A stretch of 64,000 nt of DNA from Paragonimus westermani (Eukaryota; Platyhelminthes; Trematoda; Plagiorchiida; Troglotrematidae), in the NCBI GenBank assembly GCA_008508345.1, contig QNGE01000945.1, positions 62,001-126,000 on the forward strand, given 5' to 3'. A model generated the notes under the pieces. It was not told where the DNA came from. It saw only the letters and a list, made by a program, of their open reading frames with translations, and did not search any database. The translations under genes were made by a program, and so were the position numbers. Positions 38,001-53,000 of the stretch are shown here, in pieces (position 1 is the stretch's first letter; each line of letters starts with the position of its first letter).

Positions 38001-41000
38001 TTAATCCGGAATTAATGCACCTGAATTGAAAGCCACCTACAGTTGACCTATCAATGGATTTAAGCTATACCTTTCTCAAGAGAGGCCCTAGAATCAGGTG
38101 CCGTTTATCCTTAACGAAATGCAAAACTTGTGAACGAATATTGGTACAGTTCTACGTAACAAGCTTTATAACAAGCTTCCAGATGAACGGCGGAAATTAA
38201 GTGCACTAGAGCCGAAATTAGGAAACCTACATACTTTATGATGCCTTGATACAGATGATAAACCGGACCATATTCGTTGAACAAATGCACGAAATGAAAA
38301 CCTGCGCGAGATTAAGCATAGGCAGTTATTGATCAATTTCTTGTCCACTAGACTACCGGTTTCAGTAGCATCTCTAATGTGCAACCAGTTTAGATGAACG
38401 ACAGGTGAGCTGGTAACAACCACGCTAATGCGAACGGACAAAATGTACATTAACCTACCAGGTTGCAATAATAACATTCATGGAATATTGAAATGATGCC
38501 TGGTTGATAGAATGCAAACACGACACAGATAAATTTTGTAAGTTAGACTAACACATGCGATGTTCATGAAACCAGTAGTCTTAAGAATAAGAAATTCGGT
38601 TTGTAAAATGAAGTTTTTCCACTTGAGTTCCATTTCATCTGTTTCTGGTCACTCAGTTCGAGTAGGATGAAAATCCAACTGGTAATGCAACTAATTATCA
38701 CAAATATCACCTTCACTCTAATAATTGTGAGCTTTACTGCGTTTCTCAACATTCTGTTCGTTGGTTTAAGGAAGGAGGTCTACTCAACTTTGAAGGCAAG
38801 CCACAGTAAAAGGGCATGCGCTGAGTATCTTGAGGGTTTTCGTTTGTTGGAGGAGAACTGCGACTTTTGTCCCGATAAAATTCCAAAAATGGGAATAATA
38901 TCATCATTCCTGCAAAGTAAGACCTTTTAAAGTTTACGTTATATAGAATTCACTTTTTTTCTCATCGCTTTTGACTGATATTCTAGCAAAGATGCAACGC
39001 ACGCAGAAGCAAATTCAGTGTTTTGAAATTTGGACGTTTGTGTACGAGGCCTTAGATATGTTTTGTTCGAATCGGTAAAAGCACATGTAACACAGCCGGT
39101 GAAGTTAAGTAAGTCACTGTCGAACGTCGAAAATTATCAAAGAAAACAGCGCAGGAAATAAGCCACTGTAGACCGTTAGGGGTATTGCTATTTCCACTCT
39201 CATCGCAAATGCATTCATGCTTCAAAGAAATTCCGGCGGTGATCTTTATTCAGGCCCTCGACTGTGTTGGCACACCGATGCACACAGGCTGAGTTCTGTC
39301 ATGCGGTTTGGGTTTTAGGAAAGCTTGCCTGAGCAACAAATAATTTGGTCTGGTGTCATCAGTGGTGAACTGAACAAGCCGCTGACCTCAAACTGTCCAC
39401 GCCTGTCTTATAAGTTGATAGAATATGGAAATTGCAGACAGGAGGAAAAGTTGGCCAAACAGCAATTTATCGAGCATTGATCATGTGTGTTACAATATGT
39501 TGACGCTAATCAGGCTGACCTGATTAAGCAAAGGCCATGTTTGCTCGATTATTGAATATGGTTTGGTTGGATAGTCTAAAATTTCTCCTCGGTCGTTTTC
39601 ATTGACATGGGGTACATAAATACAACCATCTTATACAAATGACTGGAACGGATAACTGTTATTGCCCTGAGAGAACAGAGATGTGATTGAATCGGTGGAT
39701 CTGTTGACAAATCAACAAGAAACCTAAGGCAACCATGATGCAAGCAACAGTCAATCATCCGCTGATGTGCTTGTGCACATATGCACGAACATTTCGTGAA
39801 GGCAGTAGAGCTAGTATACTGAATGTTATGCACACGATGCAAGCCATGTTCAAGGGACTGTTTGTACCCTCTCCTCCATGAGTTCGGGTGACTGACAGGT
39901 TCTTTCGAAACAAACAATATGTTCTGACGGACTTTGGGAATGACATAAAGAATGTAATCACAAGAGTTTTAAGCTTTTAACGTGGATTCACCACTCAAAT
40001 GAAAAAGCGTAGCAAAGTTGAAGTGTGTGTCGCTCATCCTAAACCACCCAACGTTCGGAAGTTTAGCTTTTGAAGTTTTCTGCGTTTGTTAATTGTGTCA
40101 TACTGCTTTAAGGCAAAAGTCAACTACTGCGGCGTGGTTACTTATTCGCCGAGGTATTCCAGCATATCCGGTGGCGTTGGGCGGTTTGCTATCTACCCCG
40201 TCCTATGTGCTTTCAAGCAGTATAGCTAACTTGATTATCAAGACTTGGATGGCGAATGCATAATGACCAAACCCTCAGGTTAAGCAAGTGGCTGCAATAT
40301 TTATGAGTGTCGCATCGTTTGTCTTTTAACCCGAACGAATGGAATGTGGGGATGAACATTGCTGCAGCACTTGGACAGCTGTAAGGTTTGCGTCGATCGG
40401 TTTGCACATAAAATGTTTGAGTGGCACTCGTTTTGTTTCAACTAATTTCTGTGCTTCAAATGACCCACCAGCAAAAAATTCGAAGAGATCGACAGCAATG
40501 TACCGTATGGATATTATCTATTTTGTTAACCAGATAGATAGAAATCTTGTGAATAACCTTGATGGCCCGTCATTAAACTTGCCTCTTGCCTCATAAGAAT
40601 ACACTCTTGATTAATCTATTATCAAGAAGCCCATAGCTTTTGGTTTGTCATCCACGACTGGGAAAAGAATGATACACTTATCACTGATGCAGTCCAACAC
40701 AATACAGACGAAGAAACACTGGATTACTCTTACACGGCTAGCTAGTTGTTGAGTTGCGCAGTAGGTAAGCTGACCGTTCTGCGTGTTTTTCCAAAGAAAA
40801 CAATGAGAAAGTGTTAGTCCTGAAAAAAGCGGTTCATGGGAGGTGGGGGGGAAAATAGCGACTGTAGTATTCAATGGATGGTGATGGACATCAGACTATC
40901 AAAATACCTGGCACTCAGCTGACCAGATGACGTTTGGTTAACCCATTAGCCTAGGGACAGATCAGCAACCTTAGGTGGTGGTACACCTTTGTTACGATTG

Positions 41001-44000
41001 ATTTTCATAGTTTTGGAAATGATTCTTTTCTCTCCGAAAGCCATTAAGAACAGAAACAGTCCACAACTTTCTAATGACACTTGTTCAGTTACAGCAACTA
41101 AGTTCACCAGGAAGGTACTGTCACACAGTGGAGTTATAGTATGGTTTTGTTTCAATGGCTTTTCCAATGACCAACATAAAATTAACGTTTCTTCATACCT
41201 ACCGTGCACCGTTTTTTCGCCATCTACTAAACCGTGCTAATAAACCTTGTTTTTTTGTCATTCTGGCTTACTGATGTGAACACGTGGATTACTACTTTCT
41301 TATGAAACCATTGAAGTAATTTTTAACATGCTGATCCTATGTTCGAGACAACCAGGTTCATACACTTAGTTCCGAGCAAGTGCACAATAATTTTTTTGCT
41401 CCCACAAGAGCAGCTTTTGAAGTTGATGTTTCTTTTCAGTGGAAGATTATCGAAAATTTCATCAGATTTGTAAATACTACCTGTCTGATTTGTGTTCCTT
41501 GGGTACTGTTCAAACGAGCAACAGCCAGTCGCGGTGGAAGCACGGCCCTCGTCTGTGTGAAGATTAATGTAGTTATATTGAGTAGAAGATTCGTGATGGG
41601 AAAGTTTAGGTACTTCTGACGGTAATTTTTATTGATCGACCATGCTATGTGGCCTTTGACCAAAGCACGGCGTCTTTCGGACGCGTTCACACACAACGAA
41701 CCTAGTACGATTAGTGGTTAGACTTCGAGACGTACTGTTCATGTGACTACATTACTGAATTCAAAAGACTAGCCTGTAGTTATCTAAATGAGAAATTCTA
41801 ACACCAAACCGACAAGAGAAGTCAGATTGTTATAGAGAGATGAAGTAGAAGAAACCGAAACTGGTAAATCTGTGCGCGATTGCTTAAAACCAGATAAACT
41901 TAATCAGGTAACGGAGTTTTACTACAGTTGCTCATCATAACAGCTACCAGGAAAATGTTTACAAGAAAAATATTTTTAGCAGACATTTGGTGAATGTTTA
42001 CGGTTTTTGTCACTCATTTTGTTTACTGCCTGCACTTCCAAGGAATGATCACATTCAATGATTTAAGTGAAATGTCAAAACATCTCTAGTATATTTTGCC
42101 GAATGTTCATCCTGAACGGAGTGAAAACTACTATGGGGTCATTTGCTTTTGAAGTGCGAAGAAATAAATAAGAAATTTCACGTCATTGTTTACAAGTCCA
42201 TAACTGTATGCAGAAAGATAGGGAATTTCGCGTCCAATCACTTCCATGCCAGCACAGAAGTAGTTTATGTTTGATTGACACAAATCCTAGGGTGAATAAT
42301 CGGCTTGTAAATTTCCCTTACAAAATACATGCTGTACCCTGTTGAGAAGGCCGCTGATCTACAGTTTACTAATCTGTGCATCCATATGAGAACTGAGGCT
42401 TACGGTCGACTCTAAAAGGCTGAAAAGTACGGTTGCTAGTTCTACAAACTAGCTAGTACGAGCTTCTTAAGACAACTATGTAGTTCAAATCCGAGTGGGA
42501 GATTATTTGTCAGCCGCTTCTCTAGTTTCAGCTCGGTTATCATACTGAGAGTTGAAAGGCATAATCCTATCTGTATTCGTGATATCATGTTTTCGCATCT
42601 GCGAACCGTTGACTAGTGGCAACGGAAACCTCTGCATGTTTATTGGTATACCCGAGGGACTTTCGAAGTTGGGAAGTGATGGTTTGAATAATTTTTATTA
42701 AGAATTAAAAAAGACGCCTTTGTTTATTTAAGACAGAGCGACACATTCATTTTCTGGAACCATTTTATTCGTAATTTGTTTTGGCTGGTTATTGGCCGTC
42801 TCCAAGCTTAAAATGCTTCATCTGAATGCAAAATGTCTTGCTTTCGTGAGTTGAGAATATAAATTTTACGGTTAATATTCGCTAAACCAAATGATGTAAA
42901 CGCGGCCACACACTGTTTAATTAATGTTCGTGGTTTTTTGGTCGACATGAAAATGACGATTTACGGAAAACTTGTGTGTGCTAGTTGTTAACATGTAATA
43001 TCACAAAATTGGTAGTAAATTTGCATACGACTTGAGAATTGGTTGGTTTCTGCTTACAACGAATATATTGGCAGATGGACGCAACACGTGCATGATGGTA
43101 GAATTCCCAGTCGGGCAGACCGCTTTAAGAAATGAGCACAATGTATGAATGTTGCTTTTGTTCAAGCTATGCTACTAAACGACCTAGACACCTGTAGTGT
43201 AAAGATGAATTGAGTGTCTATTGTTCTGTTACATTAAATAACAAATTTATACCACATATCGTCAGAGTTCACGAGTAGCACCGAGGTCGCCCGGTCGGCT
43301 TGAAGGGGGACATAGCTGTAGTAATGAAGAGGTTATTTGCAATCCCCAAAAAATGAAATTTAACCAAATACAGAAAAACAACAGTCGAAAGCGCTTAACA
43401 CTAACTACAAACATTTACCATCAACGATTTGGTATACGAATAAAGTAGTGAAGGTAAACGAACAGTTTTGATTATTGCTTCGGACTTGGATTCTGTTCTC
43501 TTTTAACCCCACAGAAACTTCCGGGTTTCGGTTACGTCCTGTAGCTGGCTTGGTTTCGCCGCGAGATTTCTTGGCCAATTTCGCTTTCCGCATTTTTCCG
43601 TGCACGCAATATGTTCGTCACCATAGCAGACCAGCTCACACGCCGGAACCGTAAGTAAATGCCGGTGTGATGCCATTTACTTTGCGTGTTCTCAACTGAT
43701 GATTAAATCAGGAGGACATTGTTCATTGAATACAATTAAACTTTGGTTTTATGACTCATTTAGAAGGGAACCAAAATGATTATATGTAAGATGTATCCGT
43801 ATCTGTCTATATCTGTAGAGCATAAAGATGTATTTTTCGAAAGTAGGTATTCGATATTCAGAGTGCTGTACGCTAATTTTATTAAAAGTTGCTTTTATTG
43901 TTTTTCACCAAATATCAGAACTGTGATCGATCGGTTTATTTGAGTTTTTGAGAAATTCTGTAGGTGGTTTTCGACGATCGATATTTATTAAAATTCCACC

Positions 44001-47000
44001 CTATCATGAACCCGTCTCTGAGAGTGATGCTTCTTGTGAAAGTGTAGAAATTCAAACATCCATCCTGCACTTTTATCGAGTAATGAGAGAGTTTCATGTA
44101 CACATACGTACCTGGCGTTATCTTATAAGACAAACAATGGTATTTTTACGCTTCTCCAAATTTCCTCAAGAACATGTACCACTTTACCACTGTAATGAAA
44201 TTACGTAAAAAATTAGAATATTACGACACGTTTATTCTCCAGTAATCCCGGAGGAAAGATTGCGAATAAGGACGCAGTTACACAGGAATGGAATAAAATG
44301 GAGCTTCTGTATTCAAAACTGAGCGGCTTTGTCCTAATATAACTTAAATTCGGCGTCACAATTCCACCTCTTTGAGGCATATCTTCGTAAGGAGAGCAGT
44401 ATTATGATCCGTTTATGATGCGTGATGGTCCAAAGTGGAGGACTTAAATGGTATGCAGGTATTCGAACTCTGATATATTCATTCCCAGGCATTGAATAGA
44501 ATCATCGTTCCTGCGACGATGAAGTCAAGGGGCGCACGTTTGGCGGTAACCGTCAGACAAAGTCACTGGTATATCAAGGTGGTTGGGCTAACTGCTTTCT
44601 GTAGCAGCCGACCGTCTTCACAAGTGAGCAAGTGCTGCCGATGCAGCAGTGAGTAGCCTACGATTTGAGGTTGATACGCAGTAAATTAACAGGATGATTG
44701 GTTAATGGTTGGTTAGTAACACATAAGCCATAGTTTGTCTTGCAAGCTGGGGTTCTCGTAATTCACGGAGTTATGTGGGGGTAATGTTAAAACAGATGAC
44801 TAGTAATTGAGTCTTTTAGCGAGGATATTTTTTCTGGATAATTTATGTGCGAACTAAATTAACCCAACAAGCTGGTGCAGCGAGAGCCATGAGAAAGCTG
44901 TACGGCGGATTCCACTGAACTCAACCTTACAACTTGGCTATCTGTTTGTAAAATGAAGGTGCCATATTGTTGTGTATGAAGTTAGGAATAGGGTTCTCTC
45001 ATATAAAGCCTTGTTCCTCCCCTTCAGGTGGTCTCTCAAATATGATCTGTTCTTCTTTACTCTCTCACGGATGTGTGTCAGTTAACCGTCAATCACAGTC
45101 ACTCATGCGTGGCTGTCCACGATGACCACGATGGGTACACAATAACATTAGAAGCACCGTCTATATTAATTAACTGGGAAACATGCTGAATGACTAATAT
45201 GACCAAAACATAGTCAGCGTAAACGGAAGCTTTTAGTTTCCATTTTTCAGAGATGTGATTCATGAATTTCTCGGTCACGTGCCTCTGCTAACGAATCGGA
45301 AATTCGCTGATTTTGCACAACGATTAGGTCTTGTCTCTCTTGGTGCTTCAAACGATTTTGTGAACAAGCTGACGACGGTGAGTTACCAAGCTTATTCTGT
45401 TTTATTTGTGTATCACATGCTTATTAGTGAACCGATCCGACTTCATCAGATATTTTTGCCTACATAAACCTTTTGGACTCTCAATAACAGTTGTTATACA
45501 ACAATGGAAAGAGACGATACAGAGACCTTTCTCTTTACTGACTAAGTTTCAGCAACACTGCTAAATATTTTCCTAAACTGAGCCACGGCTCAGAATATGA
45601 ATGGCGTCCAACTAACTTGGGTAAACCAGAAGGATTTGAAAAGTACTTGGAGTCCATGGGAGACGGTAACTTCTTTTCACTTTGAGCGCTAACTAGAATT
45701 CAACATAGACGTTGAAATTACATTCGGTTGTAGTCCGGTATTGTCTCATTTCTAACACAGTATTGACCTGCTGTAGAATTTTATATCCGTCGAAGTTTAT
45801 TCAAACCCAGCAAACAGATGTACACTGGACAAGGTTTATATTTTATCACAGCATTATCATTTGGTCAGCAACTTTCCTACATAGAACAGCAGATCCAGTT
45901 ATAGCTTTTTGAGAGCACAACACTGTAGCAATAACGAACTTACCTGCGGTCAATTTTGCCACGTCAGCACTGAGTTGACAACCAATGCCACAGTCCCTAA
46001 ATGAGTGTTATGTCCGGTTGTCCGGCCACAATGGTTTGTGAGTAATGTTCAGGTTGTGGCAGTAAGTAGTGACTGTCAATCAACTCATGAACAGGGCTTT
46101 CAATGTCATTGAGAGAACTATTTCATTTGACCTTGATAACACAGGTCACGACTACTAATGAGTAGCATATTATTTCGATTGACGCCAATTGGGGATAATT
46201 TTTGTTTCGTGACATGGTTTGCATTCGAACGGACATTTCATCACATTCTCTTTGAAAAGAAGCATTGGATGCTCGTTCGGATCGGAACGACGAACAACAT
46301 TATTTTACTGTCATCCGTATATGGCGGAACAAATCAACAGTCTTTTCTCCGTCGAGAAAATATGGCCTTACAAATTGCTCTGAACTACCAAACATGTTTT
46401 TGGGTCCTGAAATTATCCACTTTAATAAGGTTGTTAGCTCTCATGGTACTTTCTGAACGCGTGATCTACAATGACTGGATTGTTTGTGTTTGCTGACTGC
46501 TACGTATACTAAACGGTGGAGTTTTCACACTTTGTTAAAACAAGAATATTCCTGACAATTTAGTCAATGTGATGAGATGTTCGATCGAATATCAAACAGC
46601 TAAGCCAGTGACGTATTGCACTGAAATCTCACAAACCGGAAAATCATGTGAGTATGGCAATAAATAATGTTGGGAGGCCCCGATAACTTCAGGGAATTAG
46701 GAATCACGTCAATTAACCAAAATGTGACTTTTCACTAAATAAGATTCCACGTAAACTGTACTTTATTCAAATTCATTCCATGGTGATTTTGCAACATTTG
46801 TTCAACTCATCCAGCCGTGTATTCTATTGTGACTTTCGGGAAACAGATAGATTAGACTGTGGAGCCGATAAAATCAATGACTCAAATGTAAGTTAGCTGA
46901 TACTGCTTATAGTGAATAGTGAACACATAAACGTTTGTTCGAATTTAGCTGAAGTCCAAATTTTTTGAAGTTGTTTCACCCAAGCAATAAAAAAATAATT

Positions 47001-50000
47001 GCAGTGTCTAGAACTGCCGAAAAAAGTTTGCTGACACATCATAGAATGCATAGATGCATGCACTTGTCACACCCGATCAATAATCCTGTGATAAGTAGTT
47101 GGGAAGATAATCAACGAGTCTTACCATCCAGTGGATTATCTACTGTCTAATTTACGTTCTTCATTTTCTAATGGCTTCAAATGTCATTGGTTGATAAGGT
47201 TGCCTCTTACTGTACAATGTAGTTGACAAACGAATGGTCAATAATGATTCACAACGGATATTTGATCGCTCCGGTAGCACTTAGGTTTGGCGATAACTCT
47301 GTTCGCTAACTCATAGCACTGGATAAATCCGGCGTTGTATTCAGTAGCTGCTACTGCGAAGTCTATTGTTCAATCCCATCAAGGAAGGCTATACAACGTT
47401 GCTGCGCACTCCGGCAGCCTCAGGCAATTTTAATTAACTGTGTTTGTGTGCCGCTACACGGTACGTTTGTTATGAAAAGACGATTTGACTGTTCACGATG
47501 AACGGACAGTAATCGATAAACTGTTTGGACTGACAGTCGAGAACTTGGCGGCAATTGAATAATACCGGCCTGTTAGGAAACTTCTAGAAGAAGTGTACAT
47601 TTATGTGTAATGGATTTGTGTCCATAACCAGAACAGATCCAGTCATGTAAAACCCTAGTTTTGTCCTGATAATGACGGATGTGAATTCCAACAGTAAACG
47701 TTTGTGAAAGCCCAACACAAGAGTCTATATCTGGGCCAATTTTGAGTGTTTTGTATGAAATAATGAGCTTGGTGATCGATTAGGGGAGAATACGAGGCTT
47801 CCGTGAACACCTACCACTAATTCACAGCTCCGTTTTTAGAGCATATGCCGGGTAAAAGTAAGGGGCTCCCGTCGTTGGTCTGAACCCATTGGATACTGGG
47901 ATATTTCTGTCATACGAATTTTTACGCTTGAACAAATCTGCTGTGACGCTTAGAAGGAGCTGCTGTCCAATAAATGTGTGCAGTGCTAACGGACCTTCGT
48001 TGATACACATGAGCGGGTCGCCTGGCATAGCTCGTTGCACAGTTCCAGAAAGCATGTTTCTATGGTTCTGGTAAATGAACAAGGCAACTGCTATACACTT
48101 ATAGGGCAGAATTTGACAATATACATAATGGGTGAACCATTCTGGCTTGTGGATGTGGTATAGATTGGTGTTTAACGCGCAGGTTACGTACAACGTCCAC
48201 GCTAGTTTCCTATATCCTTGAACTGGGAAAACTGTGTACCGGAATGACGGTTACAATCCTGTCATTCATATTGTCTTCATTTTTGTCCGTGTGTTATCAT
48301 TCTCTTGTCCTTGTCTGCGAATGCTGTGTAGATTCACGTTAGATTTCATCTTCTGGTCAATTTTACTACCCTAACATAATGCGTACCTTTCTCAGCATGT
48401 AACTGTAAACAGTTAGTAACTGTCACTCACCGGTAGGTGCTGACCATTCGCTACCAACTTCAACCGTACGTGCAACCAACAGATCTGACGATTTCATAAA
48501 TGTGATAGTCTATCACCTAGGTAATTTGGACATTCGACACACAATAGTAGCCAGTTCAACTCGGAATCCACTCTTATTCTGTATCAGTTGACCTAGTTAA
48601 CAGAACGTGTTAAGGTAACACGCTAACATCAACAATCTAGGACTTCATTGCACATGAATGTCCTTACTAACGTGAACAGTTGGAAGGGTTAATAAAGCTG
48701 CCATAAACAAAAGTTTAAGCTTCCACTTTCTAACGGAATTACGCCCTAATTTGCTGCGAATATTGATTTGTAGTTAAATGTATGTGTCCAGCAGGTGGCT
48801 CACTATTTTATTTATATATCTGGTTGGTAGACTCCATCGTGTTAGCAACAGTGTCATAACTATGGCAACCTTGCCACCATCACAGTATGTAAGCAAACAG
48901 GATGAGTGTGCATGCGATCAACCATTAGAATGAATGTGTCTTTTCACAGTTTTAGTTCACAACGGAATGTTCAACAACTCTGATAAAATAGTGTTTGACG
49001 ACGAAGCCCACATTAGGTTGGATGATTACACCGTGATTGAATGTCCGCTTATAGACAAGTTACTCATGCATCATTTGCCACAGAACCAGAAGTTGAAACA
49101 CATGCTTTCGTAGGCAAGAACCTTGACTAGTGAAATGCCGGAAACGAGCCAGATTATGAAACGAGTTCATTTTAAAGATTCAGGATTACATGACTTAGTT
49201 CACTACCAACAAAACTCCCATCCAATTCACAAACCCAACATGCATGATATGATCCTCAAACAAATGTGGTGAATTTGATGGTATCTTCTCATATTCACTT
49301 AGCTAAGTGTAAATTGCTTTGCTGAAAACCGGAAGCACTAGGCGTACACAGAAGAAGATTGGGCTTTGAACACTGATAAAACCAATCGTGAAGTTTACCG
49401 AAAGAAGCACAAACTTGTCAGACGTGTTTTCCAAACATTCGTCCGGCAAGATTTTCTGATTGGCGCTGTGATAATGTTCCGTAACAAAACCATGACCTCT
49501 CCCTTCTGGCGCTGATCAATCACCTTAATGTGCAATATACCACTATGATGGATAATATTCCTCTCCTCGGCATTAGTCATTTTCAGTACATGTTAAATTG
49601 CGCCGTGAATATTCATTAGGTCGAGGAGCTGAGTTCATGGCCATTTTTACTTCAATTCTCTGTGGATTACTAGTCAGCCTAAAGCCTTCAAGTGATCAAT
49701 TTGAATCTATCAGGGTTTAGGATGAGGACACTAGGTTAGGTCTGATAATTAGTTTAACTCATTTGGTGGAGCAGAACTGGGGACAAATTAGGTCGAAACA
49801 GAGTGGTTACTGTTACTTACTCCAGTATAAATGAATTTATTCTGAATTGTATCCATTCATCGGGATGCATCAGTTAATCTTCCTTAAAGCCACTTATAGC
49901 TGGTCAGCCGACGTTAGTCCGCGGAAGTTCAATAACGAACAGTCTGGAGGAAACATTTTTATGAAACAAATAACTAGAGGCAATTTAACATTTGCCAATA

Positions 50001-53000
50001 GATTTCTCACAGCTGACTAGACGTATGAAATTTCTTGGTTCTTGCCAGGAACAAGGTTTTACCTGAAAATTTGTTTTCTACAATCATTTTGCTACAAAGC
50101 TGCCACATAAGATCCACACTGATTTAAGAATGCACTGCATCATGTGATTGTTTCCCAAATCCCACTCAAATTCTCACACATTTGCAAACAAAATATCACA
50201 AGCTAACCATTCTTTATCTAAAATTGTCAAGTCTCTGTGCGGAAATGCGAAAGAAATACGCCGACAAATTGATTGATTGATTTTATTCTTTCGAAATGTC
50301 AGTCGGTAGATAGGCCCAGAGTTAGCAAGTCTTACGACGACGACAACACTGACAGTAAGGAATTGCTTCACACAGTATGATTGATTGAATTGTAGAATAT
50401 ATGAGACACTTGATAACACCGTCAATCACCGCACAGATTTTAACTTTCAAATATTGATAACAAAAGTCCTTGAATACTTTTTCCACTAAACAAAGAATGG
50501 TACTGGTGAGCATTGATACAAAGTTGTAAGCTGAGATGAAATATACTCACAATAAATCCGTCTTTGAGCGAGACTGCTATCAGCGACACTCGTCTAATCT
50601 ACTTCATTAAATAGATGTCATAAATAGGGTGTTCATATTTTCAAGGTTCGATCTGATGAATTCTGTTTTTTATGTGACATATGAGGAAAGAGTATATAGC
50701 TGTCCATCCCGCAAATGATTTGCTGGGCACCGAATACACAGTATGGTGGATGACCAAATGTCATGTGAGTAAGCTTGGTTTCATCCTAAGTAGTTGAATC
50801 TCAATGGTTGATAGAACAGTTAGTGTTCTACTGTAGTAGAGAGACTTGTCACTACATGTAACTCGTTTTAAACATCAGTGTGTTTTCCAGACTAAGTTTT
50901 CAGATGTAACTTCTGCTGCTCATTGGCTAGTGACCTTGCGTGACAAATTTTGATGTCAATTCATCTTTTTTGAAACAGTATTTCTTAGGCCACCTTCCAT
51001 CTAAAGATAAAACAATGAATTGATTACGATCCTATGTTCTTTACTAATGAACTAAAGTTTATTGAATAACGATGACTTTGGTGGATTAGAGCGTGAGTTG
51101 TTCGAGAAATTCAATCTATATCGTAGATCAATCAGTTCAACCTATATGACAAAATGGGTTTCCCAGGTGACTAAGCTATCTTCGTGGAACCTGTTGTCAT
51201 TTCGAGTCCAGCTGAAGTGGAGATTTCCAAGAACTGGATCTCTTTTTAACACATGAAATACAACGTCTGCATTTTCACAAAGCTTTTTCCCACGTGAAGC
51301 ATTCTTTTTTGAGGAGAGAAAATTTTTACAGCAGATGTTTCCTTCGAAGATACAAATCTACCAAAACCATAAGTGAAGTAAATTTTAGGGCTTAAATATG
51401 TGAAATACCCTTCTCAGGGGGGAACGAGGTTCATTTGACCAAATCTCGGCTTGTTTGCCTAGTAATTCGGCGGATTACAACAACTTATCAAGAAAAAGTT
51501 TGCGGGCAACTTGCACACACCACTTTGGCGTCCAAAAATTTGATATACCTCCGCCAACTCAACTCTCACCACAAATATTTGTGAAGACGTGTCCAGCGCT
51601 ACCCAGTGATGACCTATTGAACACGCGCTTGATATGTTCGTAAGCGCACTAGCTGGGCCACGGAACACATCATCATCTGAGACACTATGAACAATCTTCA
51701 ATTAACCTAAGCGCTAATCATGGACACATATTTCACGTTGGTTGGGTTTCATGGAATTAAAATGACTCCTGTTCCGAGAGGGGACATACGTTGGTCGATG
51801 AAAAACTCCCAAACAACCCATGGTGTTTCCTCTGGGGAAAGAAGTGCAGGTATTGACTTAATTAACTCAAAAAATGCCAGAAATACTTAGAAGAAAAATA
51901 CGTGAGTTGTCATGTTGATTATCCGGTGACTACGAAAAGAAATTTTGACACTCTTCAAAAGTAAAATGATATTCAGAGGAGGCATCTAACGTTACGTTTA
52001 CTGTGAATCAACAGAATGTGTTTAACAGACTTATTGCTATACAGATAAGTTCATACTGCCAGTTCATCATCCTGCGTGTATTCAAGAATATTGCTTCGAT
52101 ACTTTTTCAGTGGAATAGAGGGAACGTGATTAATTGTGTTGAATACAATGAGAGATTAGTAATCCTATTCTTGTCCACTTTCAGTGACATTCAGCACATG
52201 TTACGCGACATTCGGAATTCACCGACAAGCAAATTCATTTCTAAGTCTTTTTCGATGGTTGCTAGATTAACAAGACTCACCGATACCGTTTCGCAGCATT
52301 TGGCCGTTGGTTGGATTACATTCTTACTGCTCTATTGATTGAATGGCAAACTTAAATCTGCCCTGACAGTGAGAACCGCTGTCAACCTGGCCTTCTGAGT
52401 TTGATGAAAGTCATTTGTTTTCCAGTTTTCCTGTTGAAGAACGTAGCCAGCATTTCCTTTAAAACTACATTTTAAGACATCACTTCTGGCAATATCTATG
52501 CGTAAATTTTGTGTGTGAAAATTTCACACACGTGTACCGGAAGCAGTAAGTTTTGTTTTCCGTAATGTGCACTACATTGTTCTGTTATTTTACTACTTAG
52601 TCGACCTTCAGTAAACAATTTCTTTTTCTTATAACCTACCTCGCACATTACATGACTTCCTTTGTTAGGTTTAACTCTCAGTGTTTTGGTTTCAACAACA
52701 TTGTGCTAATAAAGTTTGGAGTTTCTGTTATTCATCTGTTCCATCCGTATATCCTCCTTTCTGTAAACTTTGTCGACCTGCAACATTCTAGGCCTATATC
52801 CAATTTGTGCGTGTTCTTTCAAGTATACTCCCACTTCTCCAGTCGCTGGTTCGAGTACGGTTGCCACGGCTGCTGTTGTCTATGCTTGAAGAGTTGGTGT
52901 GTTGCATGAGAAACAAATAACGGTACATGTCTTAAGATGTAGAGGCCGAAAAGCTTGAATTAGCTTCTCGCTGTACACATATGAAAGCAATTGGGGGTAT

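Noticed and set aside
45553..45665. First exon of a fatty-acid-binding protein
   Set aside because: Only a ten-residue helix-like similarity; the required start and Gly-x-Trp-Lys motif are absent.
47822..48193. 123-codon minus-strand frame inside the TH intron as a nested gene
   Set aside because: Chance length, no recognised domain, no splice or promoter support.
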